A DNA stretch of 64,000 bases from positions 1,054,001 through 1,118,000 of the forward strand of contig JAQFWX010000009.1 of the NCBI GenBank assembly GCA_027605045.1. The letters are read 5' to 3'. Shown in pieces: positions 22,124 through 33,999 of the stretch (its first letter is position 1; the number at the start of each line of letters is the position of its first letter). Position numbers and translations under genes: made by a program. The stretch comes from Phallus indusiatus (lineage: Eukaryota > Basidiomycota > Agaricomycetes > Phallales > Phallaceae). The notes under the pieces are model-generated. The model had not been told where the DNA came from. It saw only the letters and a list, made by a program, of their open reading frames with translations, and searched no databases.

Positions 22124-24083
22124 CTCAAACCCATTATGCTCAATATCGGAATATTTGCCAAACGTGGATCCAAAAGATGGTCCAATTCCTTTAGAAAAAC
22201 AAAGGATTTTCAGAAGACACTCATCTCCACTTAAGCCTGTGCTTGTTTGTTTGCGTCAAGGCGAGTATAGCTGTTCCAGAAAACAAAGAGACGGATTGTG
22301 CCAACAGGGCGGCATGGGTTATCACTCACCACTAGATTAAGTAAAAGATAGATTTCTTAGCGAATTCCGGCGCCGGTTTCAACTGAAACCCAAACAATAC
22401 AAGACATTCTGGTGAGTTGACGACCCGTATTTGCTTCCTTGGCAACGGGCAACGAGTTATAGTTTTGACACAATAACATTTTTTGAGTAACTGAATATAC
22501 CCTTTTTTGCAGAACTATCGATACGAGACCGGAGGATTGTCATGGCCTACTTTCTAACTATCAAACGGTATCAATCACTCACTCGTGACGCGGTGACGAG
22601 CGCTCCAAAATTTCGGAACCATTGCGTTTCGGGCTTTGGTGCGCATCTTAGCCACCTTTGGCAGATCACTGTTCACAACAAATGGTATTGCCAAAATACG
22701 ATTCATTTGGATACCGTAATACAGTGCTCATCTTCCATTGTTTTCTTAGAAGTTACGGGGAGCAGTCAGTGTCACAAACCGAGCCTAGCCGGAACTGCCA
22801 TTCACTTTCTTTTTCGGTCGATGATGTATTCGTAACCACGGGATGCCTCTATACCTCATAACTTGAAAACTTGACGCATCGCATTCACCCTTTGAGCGGC
22901 AGGATGCGCTCTGTCATAATGCTGCTCGCCGCCTATAACGGCTCTGGACCCTGTGTGCTCATGTCTCTCGAATAAATTTCAAGTCTCGGTAACATTGCAT
23001 CAAATTTTTGTTTTAATCCATGAAATCATACTGCCCTGTCAGTGGTGTTTTGAAGAGAATAGTAGTTGCATCGATATCTGATTCAAATGAGACTTTTAAG
23101 ACTTGTACTTCAATCAGTATCATATATATTTACATGGTGCAATAGTGATACTAGGAGACTGCAGTCATCGCGGATTGAGCTTCATCATGACAGTATATCA
23201 TGCGTATTTTGAAGCTCGCCTGAGGTTAGCTGTCAGTTTGCTTTGAGTTTGCTCTCAATTAGCCAGGGGCTACAAACGTACCTGATTTAGGTCCCGCGAA
23301 CTGCCAAATATACTTACGTAATCAGTCGTTTAAAATGCTGTCACTTTTTCGAGCTCCGCAATTTCTATTTTTTCATCCAGTTCCCAGACGACGAGCGTGC
23401 ACGATATCTGCTCAGTCTCTGCCTAGTTCTACTACGGGATAACGCTGGAAGATCCAATCTTTACTTTGAGTTCGGATGGTTTAGTATACGATGGATCATC
23501 TGAAATTGTGCTAAGATACATTCTATGAAAATACAACAAGGTCTTCGTGTGTAATAATAATTTACGTGCGATGTTTTTGTCTACGACTGACTCGCTATTT
23601 TATAGATTCTCCAGTAGACTGGATGTTCTTACCATTTATAATATGAGATGATTTATTACTGCCCGCATCATACCTTGATTCTGCGACAATAATTTAAACC
23701 TCCTAGAAGACATTCGAGAGTGAGCACGCTTTGTCAATCGGGATAAAACTGATGTTACAATCCAATCCAATCCATAGGTTAAATAATAAGGCGACCGATA
23801 GCGGACGACGTTGACTGTTAATACATGGTACGTTGTGGGTCCATCAAATTGTCTTTATACATAGAGATTTAGTTCCGTTTCTTTACTTCATGACAGGTTC
23901 TTTAGTTCTTCTTCGTGGTTTATCGGCTGTGAAAAAATGTTGTTAGTTTCAAAAGTCCCTGGCGCCCATGTACATGTAGTAAGACCGTGCTGAGGATGAG
24001 ACGATGGCACTGTAGACTTGTCCTCCGGTCTTGCCTAAAAAAATATCCGACTTGTCTGTTCGGACTTCCTGATATGAAACTAC
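22124..24083. other. Intergenic region, gene-poor
   Basis: About 2 kb with scattered short frames (for example 22542-22835 +) that show no domain, signal peptide or splice support. Nothing convincing seen. Confidence 0.45.
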
Positions 24084-24368
24084 TCACGATTTGGGATAGT
24101 TAGCGCAGCTTGCACAATATCCATAGACGACGTTGGAAGGTCGATAGGTGGTCTCGCTAATGGCTCGACAGGTGTGATGGCGTTCGCACGCAATGCCTTG
24201 TCCTCTGCAAGTTCCACACTGTGCTCGCATTCCTTTCTGGCACGATAAGGAATGTGCGTTACTGTTGGTACAGCTTGAGCTGCCGCAGGAGACGTTGTAT
24301 CTCTTGGCTCTTGAAACATGGTTGCAAGACATGTAGTGAGTGTCGCATTCGATTATAGAGAAGCACAT
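24084..24368 (-). CDS. Cys/His-rich mini-protein 2 (novel paralogous family)
   Basis: 94 residues, paralogue of the genes at 21694 and 28994. It starts MCFSIIECDTHYMSCNHVSR, continues through NVSCGSSSC, an SLSCQKGMRAQCGTC block and GQGIACERHHTC, and ends CASCANYPKS. All twelve conserved Cys positions and the NH and HHTC histidines are kept. DTHYMSCNHVS is identical in genes 1 and 2. A 51-nt 5'UTR intron (24369-24419, donor gtaagt) ends directly before the ATG, as in gene 1. No signal peptide, so likely intracellular. Function unknown; zinc binding is an inference from Cys/His content. Confidence 0.75.
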   Translation of the reverse strand: MCFSIIECDTHYMSCNHVSRAKRYNVSCGSSSCTNSNAHSLSCQKGMRAQCGTCRGQGIACERHHTCRAISETTYRPSNVVYGYCASCANYPKS

Positions 24369-24509
24369 CTTGATTCGATGATTATAGAAAGTATTAACGC
24401 AAGTATGTAGGCGACTTACGTTGAGAATGTGAAAAATGCTCGACAGGACAAGTGGCGAAATAAAATGGTAAAGAGGATTTTGTGAGGTATGTAGCATCAC
24501 GAGTTATGA

Positions 24510-24516
24510 ATTTATA
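24510..24516 (-). promoter_or_regulatory. TATA box of Cys/His gene 2
   Basis: TATAAAT on the minus strand, ending 148 bp upstream of the ATG; same placement as in the two paralogues. Confidence 0.55.
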
Positions 24517-27356
24517 CCCTCACTGATATGCCCATAAGTTTTAGATAATATCCGCAAATTATCCATTCCAAAATATCAGTTTTTCTACTTGAAGGCAAAC
24601 TGTGAATTCAGAAGTTAACTGCAAAGAGAGAAAATAAAGAGAACAATTGAATGCTTATGAAAGCGCGCTGACTCATTTCAAGTTTAACAGGTTCCTTGGT
24701 AAAAACAAAGAGAACAGCGCCGACTAAACAGGAGGTGGACGCCTTTGGGGTCCCACCCACCTTTTGAGAAGACGGCGGCCGACGCGCAGCTGAAGTTCGG
24801 TACAAGCAAAGGCCTTTGAGCGAGTATGGACTTAAGACTTCAAAGCTCTGTTCTGGAAGCTTCTTCGCTATATAAAGTGGACAGCCTGATTAATATCATT
24901 GTATTTTTGGCTTATCTCCTGATATATCCGAAACAGGTCCTAGGCTTGGTACGTCGGATTTTTTGGTATCCACATTTGGCTAGTAGATCTACCTCGAAAT
25001 GGACTAGTTTAGTCATCAGTCGACTCATTACTGCGGTGGATACAGCCGACGGGACATACTACACTACAGAGCTTTATCTAACAACAATTCCTGTGTGTAG
25101 TGGATTGAAATCATGTGATAGGAACTCGATAGCCTACTATTCCTATTGGCTGACAGGGTTTACCCAAGTCCGAGCCCTTGTCTAAAGAAAAAGCTGCTGC
25201 CTATGTTTAAAGAGGGTTTTGAGCCGTAGGCTTATTGCCGCACTTGCATTGTTCACTGAGCGCTAAGGCTTCTGAGAGAGTTCGAGCTTGTCGTGGACTA
25301 GATTTTACTCGTTGATCATATAAGAATAAATGCTTAGTCAAATATCTCAGCTTCAAGATTCAGGCGATTCGAGTTTTAACCGCACGTTGCGCCTGCGCTT
25401 ACTGTGCAATCCAAATTGAATCCACCATGTCTTATAGTCTCAATCGTCCGATGGATATTCGAATCTTTTGCACATACTAATGTGATTTTCATCTATGGGA
25501 ACTTCTTGGCTTACAGTGTCCTACTTTAATGTTCCCGACATCCAACACTCGCCATGATAGTAAGCAAAAGATGATGTTACAGGGGAAACATTTGTTGTGA
25601 TTTTTCTGTTCTAAAATACAACTGATGGCGAACATCCTCCAATCGTGTCAGAACTCCGAGTCGGTACACAATTACCGAAAGGATTATTTCGTGGCGATCA
25701 ATTAGGCAAATTCATACAATTGTAGGTTTAGGTTACAAGTGAATGGGCAAACATCAGCGTCATGGGATTGCTAGCAGCCCGAAAGTCCCGGTCGTCGAAG
25801 TTATTCGACAATCGGGTGAGTCATTGGCGATGTCACCGCTGTTGTTGTTAATCTCTGTGCTTCGGGGATGCTTCGGATCACATGGGTGGACAGCTTAGCA
25901 TAATACTCCATTGTAGTTGCCACATTTGGTGTGATCTACTTGACAAAGCAAAGGTATTGTGGCTGACATCTCGGTACCGAAGATGGCATGGCTTGGTGCG
26001 ACGATCGACCTAGTACTGTGGGCGGGAACCACGACTTACGGTGCCGGCTTGTATCGCCCAGCCCCGGCATCGTTATCGGATTATCAGTAGTAGGGACCTG
26101 GAGAACTATCGATGAAACTCATACACAAAATGATAGGTGCTGATATTGTTTTCGATCTTCAAAAGACAGGGGAGCGAAATACGTTGTATCACGCAGGAGT
26201 TGGTGAGTTTTTTAATAACATTTAATGAAAACTCATCCCTATCAAACAGTTTTTATGCTTTGCCACTAATGATTGTATTTCGTGACTCTTTTGACAAAGG
26301 CCCAAAGTCACTATCACCCTGAAGTATCTCAGTATTAATATCTGACACATTGATTTTTAGATCCTCGATATGAGAATGGGCGTAAGGAAGCGTAAGGATG
26401 GCATACTCTTACAGTCTTACTATCGATTCAAGTGCCGCGTGAAATGGCTAATGACTTCTGGCTATTGGCCGCCAGGCCGTAACCATGACAATGTGGTGAA
26501 GCTGCGTGCCGTTTTTCTCACTCAATCTTTTTTTCCACATGAATAATCCGAGTTCTACCCCGACAACCCTTTCAAGCCTTCGTCTTAACCTGTTTTACAT
26601 ACCTAGATTTAGACCCCAACAATTTATGATACCCCACACTGTCGTGCCCTGCGCCGTTCCCTTCAGAAGTTCCTATTGATGGGCCTTCAGCCGGTCCTTA
26701 ACGGATTAACTCAAGTTCCCGCGATCTCACTAGTCATTTCACTGTCTCAAGTACATAATAATAAGAAGATTCTGTCGTAAGTATGAACTATCGTATACTT
26801 ATGACATAAAAGGAGTCAGTAACAAGTAGTCAATCTCTGCACCCTGAGAGAGAGGTCACTCCTACACAGGTCTGTTCCCAAATCAATGACATAGGGCATC
26901 TTTTTGGCGCTGGTGTTCCTCCAAAACGTGGACATTAGACCCTGCGTTCCTCATTTGCATGGACCACGTATTTGCTCCAGCTACCTGGGATGACGACAGT
27001 TCCGTGCGAAATAACAGGAGGGTATCTACAATTGGAAATGGACGTACCATAATTGGTAGAACCAGGGGACCGATGTTACCTGTGGAATCCCTAATTCACC
27101 GTCTGGCTCAGGGCTTTTTTCTTTCTGAGGAACATCACGAAGCCCAAGTGATGTGCAGTATAGGAGAAATCCTGTGTTCTCATGACACTCTAACCAAGCT
27201 GAGGAGCGATGTTAATTTCGAGTAGATACACTTGGACACACATTTAAGCTATGCAACCAAAAGGTATTTAATCTACATCCAATAACCCACTTCAGCTCTC
27301 ATCTTCACCATCCAGTTCAATTATCCCACTTTTCAAAACATTAAATTTCAACTCAA
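24517..27356. other. Long gene-poor region
   Basis: About 2.8 kb. Open frames at 24826-25185 (+), 26137-26322 (+) and 26959-27225 (+) were read. None shows a recognisable domain, signal peptide or splice structure, so none is called. The last 100 bp hold a possible TATA-like tatttaat near 27263 for the micro-exon gene and a CA/CT-rich leader. Confidence 0.45.
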
Positions 27357-28009
27357 ATGCAATTCACTATTCGAATCTCCTTTCTCGCTACCTCTCTCTT
27401 CATGATGCTGGTCACCTCTGTTACCGCTTACCCAGGTAATTTTTCCCCGTTCAGATTCTGTAATACCTTAATCATCCATTTCATAGTTCCTCACAATGGT
27501 GAGTAATTAAGGCTGATCGTGCTCTGTTCAACGTTCGTTCATGTCTCATATCCTATTACAAGACCTTTCATCACATGGTATTTTCTCTTGTTTTGGTAAC
27601 TGCCTCTATTTCTCATGATATGTCTTTAGTTTCCGAACGAAGTGAGTATACTGAAAAATAAAGGAGCTACTTTCTAATAAGCACTTAGCTCCCGGCGGCT
27701 TTTTTTCAGAATTAATCAGTCAGTCTAAGATTCCTATAATAATCATTATGTTAATTCTAATCACCTTTCCATCTAGCTGAGAGTAAAGGTGAGTAATTGA
27801 CTACATGTGTGGCTTTAATTCAAGTTTTTTTACTAACTCATATTACCAGGCTCTGGTGAGTGTCGGGTTTCGTCCACTGATTCCGGCTACTGATCTCATA
27901 CTATGTATAAGACGTAGTTTTCGTGAGTGTTCGCCTCGTATTCATGTCAGACGATCTAATGACAAGAGTGGTCAGTGAGCACTCGTCACCGTTGATACTC
28001 CTGAACTAG
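27357..28009 (+). CDS. Secreted peptide gene made of symmetric micro-exons
   Basis: No known family. Exon 1 (27357-27435) encodes a signal peptide, MQFTIRISFLATSLFMMLVT plus SVTAYP. Six tiny exons follow: 27487-27498 (12 nt), 27563-27577 (15), 27630-27641 (12), 27689-27718 (30), 27777-27788 (12) and 27850-27855 (6). Every one is a multiple of three and every junction is phase 1, so the frame survives: VPHN-DLSSH-VSER-TPGGFFSELI-TESK-GS. Introns are 51, 64, 52, 47, 58, 61 and 62 nt, typical for this genome, and four donors are gtgagt. The last exon starts at 27918. It either stops quickly after another intron (VF then TGA) or reads on about 30 codons to TAG at 28007-28009. The mature peptide is short (about 30-60 residues), polar and Cys-free. 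The combined frame and size regularity makes chance unlikely, but there is no homology support. Confidence 0.6.
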
Positions 28010-28993
28010 TCTCGTCGAGTTACCTGGTTCCGAGTTTTTCCATCCCCCGAAATATGTACGGTGACATACACAAATGCTAATACATGTAACAATTATAGTT
28101 CTAAAGTAGTCGAGTATCAGTCTCCTGATATTGTATAAATTATTTTTTTCTCTTATGGGCTGATTGCTTTACGTCGGTTTTGATCCAGTTTGGATGGCTT
28201 TTCAAATGATCAGCATGGCACACATACCGTCATCCAGATTCTGGAAGCTAAAGATCCGGAGATGAAACTGAGCTTGATATTGGTATTTTTTTTGTCCTGG
28301 TTATGTTGGATATAAAATAATATTCCATGTGTTTGATACATTGTAGTACGGATGTATCACAAATACGTTGAAATTCTAACCAATATTGATCAAGATCGGA
28401 GTTTGAAACCGAAAAAAATGTCCCGCAAGTTTATCTTAGATCCTTGATGTCGGATGCTGAGCAAACTTGCTGGAACAGACAGATAGCGAGGAGCAGTAGA
28501 ATCTATTCTTTATTCAAAAAGCCGTAAGTAAATATAACACTTTTTCTTTATCTAGCGCTGTTGATAACATTTAGTCGACGCCATGTCGTTTAAGGTGTCG
28601 CAAGCAGACTGAACTATGAGGATACACCCTATAATAGAGCGTTCCTGTATCAAATGAACGAAGGAGCTTCGTGTTTGTCGGTCAACCATATCTCGCCTTT
28701 TCTGTCCTTTTCAAACTGTTTGCACTGATTCGAAAGGGTTGCTAAGGTAGTCTCTGGACATTTCTTCAATAACTATTCATTTCCACTGCCATAATTTCCA
28801 AATCAAGCACGTATATCAAACAATTGTCCGTGAATTTACAGTCCATATCTACTAGGTAAACATGGATGGAATGGTCATCATAGGGTAGTACGACGATACG
28901 ATGACCAATAATACATTGATGAGTAAGTTTTACTCTCATAAAATTCTTCGATGATAAATAATTTCCAACCCCCTCCACCTCCTCCGGTGCGAG
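28010..28993. other. Intergenic region
   Basis: Downstream of the micro-exon gene and downstream of Cys/His gene 3. No supported gene. Confidence 0.4.
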
Positions 28994-29443
28994 TTAGTAT
29001 ATTAAATCCTGCAAAAAGAAAAAAAAATAATCAGATATGTCCTCTCGCGCAGTTGGTCGACCTCGAGTTCCAACGTAGGCAGGAGTCCAATTATCCCGAC
29101 GAAAATCCGGCATGGCGTTAGAAGAACCCATCTGGCCTGCTGGGAGCAATTTGTGATACAATAAGACGCACATGTTTGGGTGATTGGGGCAATATCCCTG
29201 GAGGTATCTGCTAGGGCGGATGCTTTCTCGGCGATCGGATCGACAGGTATGGTGGCGTCTGCATGCAAAGCCTTGTCCATTGCAGGTCCCGCATGTCGCA
29301 CTCATCCCATATTGGCATGAAGTGGAATGCGTGTGGCTGGTTGTGCAGTTTGATCTACCGCAGGAGACGTCCCTGTAGACATCTCCCGTTGTGTGGCCAC
29401 AGGCCATGTACTGGACGTTGCAGTCGATGTATCGGTGACACAT
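28994..29443 (-). CDS. Cys/His-rich mini-protein 3, longer C-terminus
   Basis: 149 residues in one open frame. The first about 90 match paralogues 1 and 2: MCHRYIDCNVQYMACGH, DVSCGRSNCTTSHTHSTSC, MSATCGTCNGQGFACRRHHT, then GYCPNHPNMC. Cys spacing is the same, but the final pair is changed to C-x-x-H-x3-C. The extra about 55 residues (from VLLYHKLLPAGQ to FFFFLQDLIY) have no counterpart and may instead be read-through beyond an unrecognised intron. A 57-nt 5'UTR intron (29445-29501, donor gtacgt as in gene 1) ends one base before the ATG. Function unknown. Confidence 0.7.
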   Translation of the reverse strand: MCHRYIDCNVQYMACGHTTGDVYRDVSCGRSNCTTSHTHSTSCQYGMSATCGTCNGQGFACRRHHTCRSDRRESIRPSRYLQGYCPNHPNMCVLLYHKLLPAGQMGSSNAMPDFRRDNWTPAYVGTRGRPTAREDISDYFFFFLQDLIY

Positions 29444-29584
29444 ACTAAGCTCGTATGATCAATGGATGGGATATAGAATGCAGGAAAATGGATGAACGTA
29501 CAGGTAAACTGGTTAAGATTTGAGTGGTGTGGTGAACGATGTAGTAGAGAATCTGTATATGAAAGTTTTTGGTGTGTATCAATG

Positions 29585-29592
29585 CTTTTATA
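29585..29592 (-). promoter_or_regulatory. TATA box of Cys/His gene 3
   Basis: TATAAAAG followed by CATT on the minus strand, ending 149 bp upstream of the ATG. The extended string TATAAAAGCAT is identical to that of gene 1. Confidence 0.6.
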
Positions 29593-31707
29593 CGTAAACT
29601 GATATGTAAATTTATTACCCAGATTGTTTTTTCATCTTGATATACATGTACCGGTGGAGGTATCGCTATATGCTCCTCCTGAGCCAAATCATCCTCGCCG
29701 ATGCTATCTTCAAAGAGAAATAACAAAGGAGGATAACAAGTTAACTTCGTAAGTACTGTAATGGATCTTCGGGGCGTTCCGTTTTAGATGCGTTGGTGGA
29801 GTTGAAACTGGTTGACAGGGGCTAGAACAGCGAAAATAAAGATATTTGACCAATGGTTTCGTCGCGTCCGATGCCTCCGAGAATAGTAACTTTATCACGG
29901 TCATTGTTTACTGACCTGAACTTTATGTCAGGCAAAAGCTGTTCAAAACGTATCTTCGTGTTACGGTGAAGTGGCTCGAGAGTGGGTCTCCTACAACTTG
30001 AAGAACTATTATTAATGAACTGTCTCAAAAGATTATGATTATTTGACTCATCAGCTTGAACACCCGAGTACTCATGACTTCAAAACTGCGCTGGATAACG
30101 CCGATAGAAGCATCATTTTACTCTTCCATCCTTCTAACAACTTAGTACTTTAAATGCTATGAAATAAGCTAACAGTTTTGTTTTTTGAAGTTTTAATTGT
30201 TAATTCCTCAAATAAGTAATTATCAAGGCACAAACAGCGCCCGACTTGCACATTTGGATGATATAAATGAAGCAAACATTTCGCGCTGTGATGTATCAGA
30301 TTGCCAACTGATATATGCCTATGCCACCCTTTCGTTACTCTCGGCGGAACAATTTCCAAATGATATAATCGTCTTCGGATTTTCAAATATCTTATAAAAT
30401 TGCCAAGCACTGCTTCTGCCGTTTAAATCATGTGTCCACATCTTCGGGAAAAGTCTACGAGTCTCCGGGAGTCGTTGATATTGTTTTATATTTATATTGA
30501 CAGTGATGTACCTGTCCCCCGAACGGAAGCTGCCTATCAACTTCTTTGACGTAGAGGTCATGAGTGTTCTTTTACTAAGCTTTCTTTTTGAAAAAAAAAA
30601 AAGAAGTATTGTTTAATCTTGGTTTGTCTACGCAATACTAATTTATGTAAGTCCCATTCTGCGATGTCGACCTTGAAGTCATAGCACTACGTGATGATCC
30701 ATTTGGCTCTTCTACATTTTTTGAAGCTGTTTCCTAGCTCGAAAAGGTGGCGTATCTTTCCATGGAAATGATGAGCTCAATTCATTGAAGTCACATAATC
30801 GATCATCTTAGGTTTTGGTACCTGAAAGAGAGGAACATTATAAAAGAAACAAGGGACGCGAATCTTGCTGCTGTGAACTTGCGGTGTAGATATAACAAAG
30901 ACTGTTGTCGTTCATTATTATTAAAGGTTGCTAGAAAGCCTAAGCATGACATAGCCGGAGCAGATCGACCTCCGTATATATGACTGTGATATGACTGGAC
31001 ATGACTCAAAATTGCTTAATAAAGGTTGTTCGGTCCTAGGGATTACCCGGTGGGACCCCAGTTGGTTGATTATCGATTATCTGTCACAGCTTTGATCACA
31101 GCCATTATGGCAAGCGCGGATGTTCATACTTGGAAATGATTTACAATCCAAACGATATAAATAACTTGCGGCGCAAACATAATTATATTTTCAAAACAAA
31201 TTACAGAAAATCCTAGAACATGAATGTGTCATTATAATACATGATTTTCCTGATGAGGAGTGGCGAATATACTAATTTTAATTATGGATCATGGTTGAGG
31301 CTATACGATCGGACTGGTCGGGTCTGAGCAAAATGTCATTGGCATATGATTTCCAGGCCGAAACTTCTGAAGCGTTAGTTGTTTGAGCTGAGGTCAATGA
31401 TTACTTGGAGGAAGCTTGGAAACTCTACCTGCGCCACATGCACTCCTAAAAATTCAGGTTAATTCCGATTGGGGTGATTAGTGTAGCGACGTGAACGGAA
31501 GTTTAGAAATAAAGAATAACAATCAATTGAGACAGCGTAAACCTGAAGTACAGCGTTATTTATAATTTGTAATGAAAGATTATGAATTTGACGAAGAGCG
31601 GAGAAATGTGGATAAACAAAGAGAAAAGATACAATTGTGAGGAGCGAACGAAATGTCATAAGAATCACTGAAAAAGAAGAAAAAGGACGTCACAGTTAAC
31701 TATAGAC
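29593..31707. other. Intergenic region, gene-poor
   Basis: About 2.1 kb. A minus-strand stretch at about 29820-30561 has several overlapping medium frames with possible GT-AG junctions (for example after KKLIGSFRSGD). I cannot assemble a convincing gene or recognise a domain. It could be a decayed coding sequence. Confidence 0.4.
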
Positions 31708-32370
31708 TCAAAGATCTTGACGTTTGTATGGAGGCGGAAGATCGTTGTTGAAACGGGGAAAGTTTCGTAATAAACAAGTATGACACATTGAATTCCGTAA
31801 ATAGGGGTCCAATAAAAACAAACGCGCAGGATTATTCGTTTGACAACTTGTTCGAATCCCACATGAACAGCAGGCAAACACATAGTCATGAGATTGTTGA
31901 AAAAAGCCCAAGTGTCGGGTATAAAGAACATCGAGGTGGTCAAGAGTTGCTAATGCCATTTCCTCCAAATAGTGTTGGGCAACGTGCCTGCTAAAGTACT
32001 CATCCACATTTGCACCACCGAACCATGCTTCGCATACCTTGCCGACTACGGGATGCACGTAAGAGCATGTGCGACTAAAGCCCTCCTCAGGTGGTACAGA
32101 CCCTGGTCTATGCAATTGCGATGTAGAAGAGAAACCTGTATCCTTGCGTAGAATATCGGAAGCCGAAGATGGACGACGAGGGACGGAGGGTTGATTACTA
32201 TTAGAGAGACCCAGATTATTGAGCCTCGTGACAAGCCGTTCGAGAGCCCCAAGGTCATCTTGATCTCTAGCAATCGCATGGGCGAATTCTTTATAAATTG
32301 GGGTATTCGGAGGTACTTGCCGGGATTGAGTCAGTGCGCGTGCGTTGGTATTGCTGGGAGGAAAAGACAT
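31708..32370 (-). CDS. Zinc-finger-like protein, 220 residues
   Basis: Single-exon gene. Start set at 32370 (MSFPPSNTNARALTQ). The open frame continues upstream, but that part is Leu/Cys-rich without domain character and probably 5'UTR. A low-complexity N-terminal half (Ser/Pro/Asn) has a helix ALERLVTRLNNLGL. Then comes a C-x10-C...H-x3-H arrangement (CSYVHPVVGKVC ... FSRHVAQH), like degenerate C2H2 fingers of basidiomycete proteins. It is followed by a second Cys cluster CCSCGIRTSC ... CHTC. The C-terminus PPPYKRQDL is a PY-like proline stretch. Probably a nucleic-acid or protein binding regulator; the exact family is not recognised. Confidence 0.6.
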   Translation of the reverse strand: MSFPPSNTNARALTQSRQVPPNTPIYKEFAHAIARDQDDLGALERLVTRLNNLGLSNSNQPSVPRRPSSASDILRKDTGFSSTSQLHRPGSVPPEEGFSRTCSYVHPVVGKVCEAWFGGANVDEYFSRHVAQHYLEEMALATLDHLDVLYTRHLGFFQQSHDYVFACCSCGIRTSCQTNNPARLFLLDPYLRNSMCHTCLLRNFPRFNNDLPPPYKRQDL

Positions 32371-33999
32371 ATTGAGCGACGGAGACGAAAGATGATAGAT
32401 GATATAGGAATATAAGAGTGTCGTGGGAAGAAGAAGTGGATTAGCAGGAGAACGCACCGTGCACCTTTTTAAATAACGTGGTCCTTTGAGGTTGCAACAA
32501 TGGAAGACATCCGGCTGTAGCCTGTTTACCCTAAGGCGAGCCTCGGACGTCGGACTTCCCACACATATCCTAGACACATGATGGGTGAATCGGAAGTCAT
32601 CACTGAATACAATTGTACTGTGCAGGAAGAATTGTCCAGTTTGAACTGAGCTGGGGCCTGGGATTGACGTTGGTTTGAGTGGAGAATGCCACCGGCTGAT
32701 GCCGAGTAATTTCACGCCCCGATTGAAGCTCCGTACCAAATCGATTTAGTCCCTCTTTTAACCCTCTTTTCAAGTTTTAGTATCCTCGTTCTATAGGTTC
32801 GTACCAAGCCGCTTTTCCGAATTGAGACTCAGTCAGTCACCGTGACATCGTTCTCGTGCGTTCAGAAAAGGGGCTTGGAGCAAACTCGACCTCAAAGGGG
32901 GGTAGCCTTTTCGTCTCTACCGTCTTCCACGCTTCTTTTCGCAGATTTTTGATATGGAAGATATAGGAGAGGAGATATATGGGAACTGTTTTGGTTTGGC
33001 AGAGTTTCAAGGTTAAGTAGTGGAATTTAAGAGGATTGGGTGCGCAATGTTTCCGTTGATTGAAATATTCTTTTTGATTTTATTTGTTCATCTAGAATTT
33101 AACCTTACTTTTTGTTTGATATTTACCAGAAACATGTTGTTAGACTTTATGTTTCAATATACCAAATTTTCAGAATACTCCGCCGGTTCGTTTCTAGCTT
33201 AGTGAAGTAGACTTAAAATGCACCGAAAAGAATGGCCACAATTCCCACGAATTCACTGCAATATAACAAAGATTTTATTTCCTTGAATATTACTCATTAT
33301 AAAAATTGATCAATTTTCTTTATTTTGACTTCGGAGACTTTTTTTGGCAGTGGATACGCTGAGCACACGTTCAGACTCAAACTGAGCGCAAACTTTGAAT
33401 CACGTGACTTTTGTCTCAGTAAATTAGTTTTTTACCAATAACTTGCTAAGAAATTAATTTTGTTAGTATATTCAAATTTGAAGATACCTGTGATATCAGT
33501 GTGCCTGGAATTTTCCAAGTTTCTAGGAGCCTTTGTGGAAGTTGTGTAACATGATTATCCCGCGCAACCCTCGTCCGACATGTCCATGCCATTGTGCAAT
33601 ACACACAAACACAATCATAATAATTATGATACTGGATTATTTTAACACATAGATAGTTCTTATTTTACTAAAAGCACAAAGCATGTTGAAGTACAAAATA
33701 ATTTACAATTTTCAAAAATGCTACCCCCCTTAGCGGAAGCATTTGCTCCAAGCCCGTTCTTTGAACGTGTGAACCTGAAGTTCACCGGCTTGCGCCGAAC
33801 CTACTCGTTCTACTGCGTTCACAAAGTCTGGATGCCTAAATAAATCAGCGTCATTCTAAAATATAGACGTGTTATTAGGTTTGAAACCTGCTGTGGTATG
33901 CATATCGTGAAAAGTGGACATGAGGTTATGTATATACATCTGAAGCTTGAACAGTAGCCTATTAGCAAATAACATATTGTGTATCATCATTTTATTGAA
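32371..33999. other. Intergenic, AT-rich region
   Basis: About 1.6 kb, notably AT-rich from about 33020 to 33720. No convincing frame. Contains the upstream region of the zinc-finger-like gene and the 3' flank of SWI5. Confidence 0.45.

Noticed and set aside
26959..27225. 88-codon plus-strand frame
   Set aside because: Protein-like composition but no recognisable family, introns or promoter; kept as intergenic.
33020..33720. AT-rich stretch as a centromere or replication origin
   Set aside because: Base composition alone; no repeats or other structure support it.
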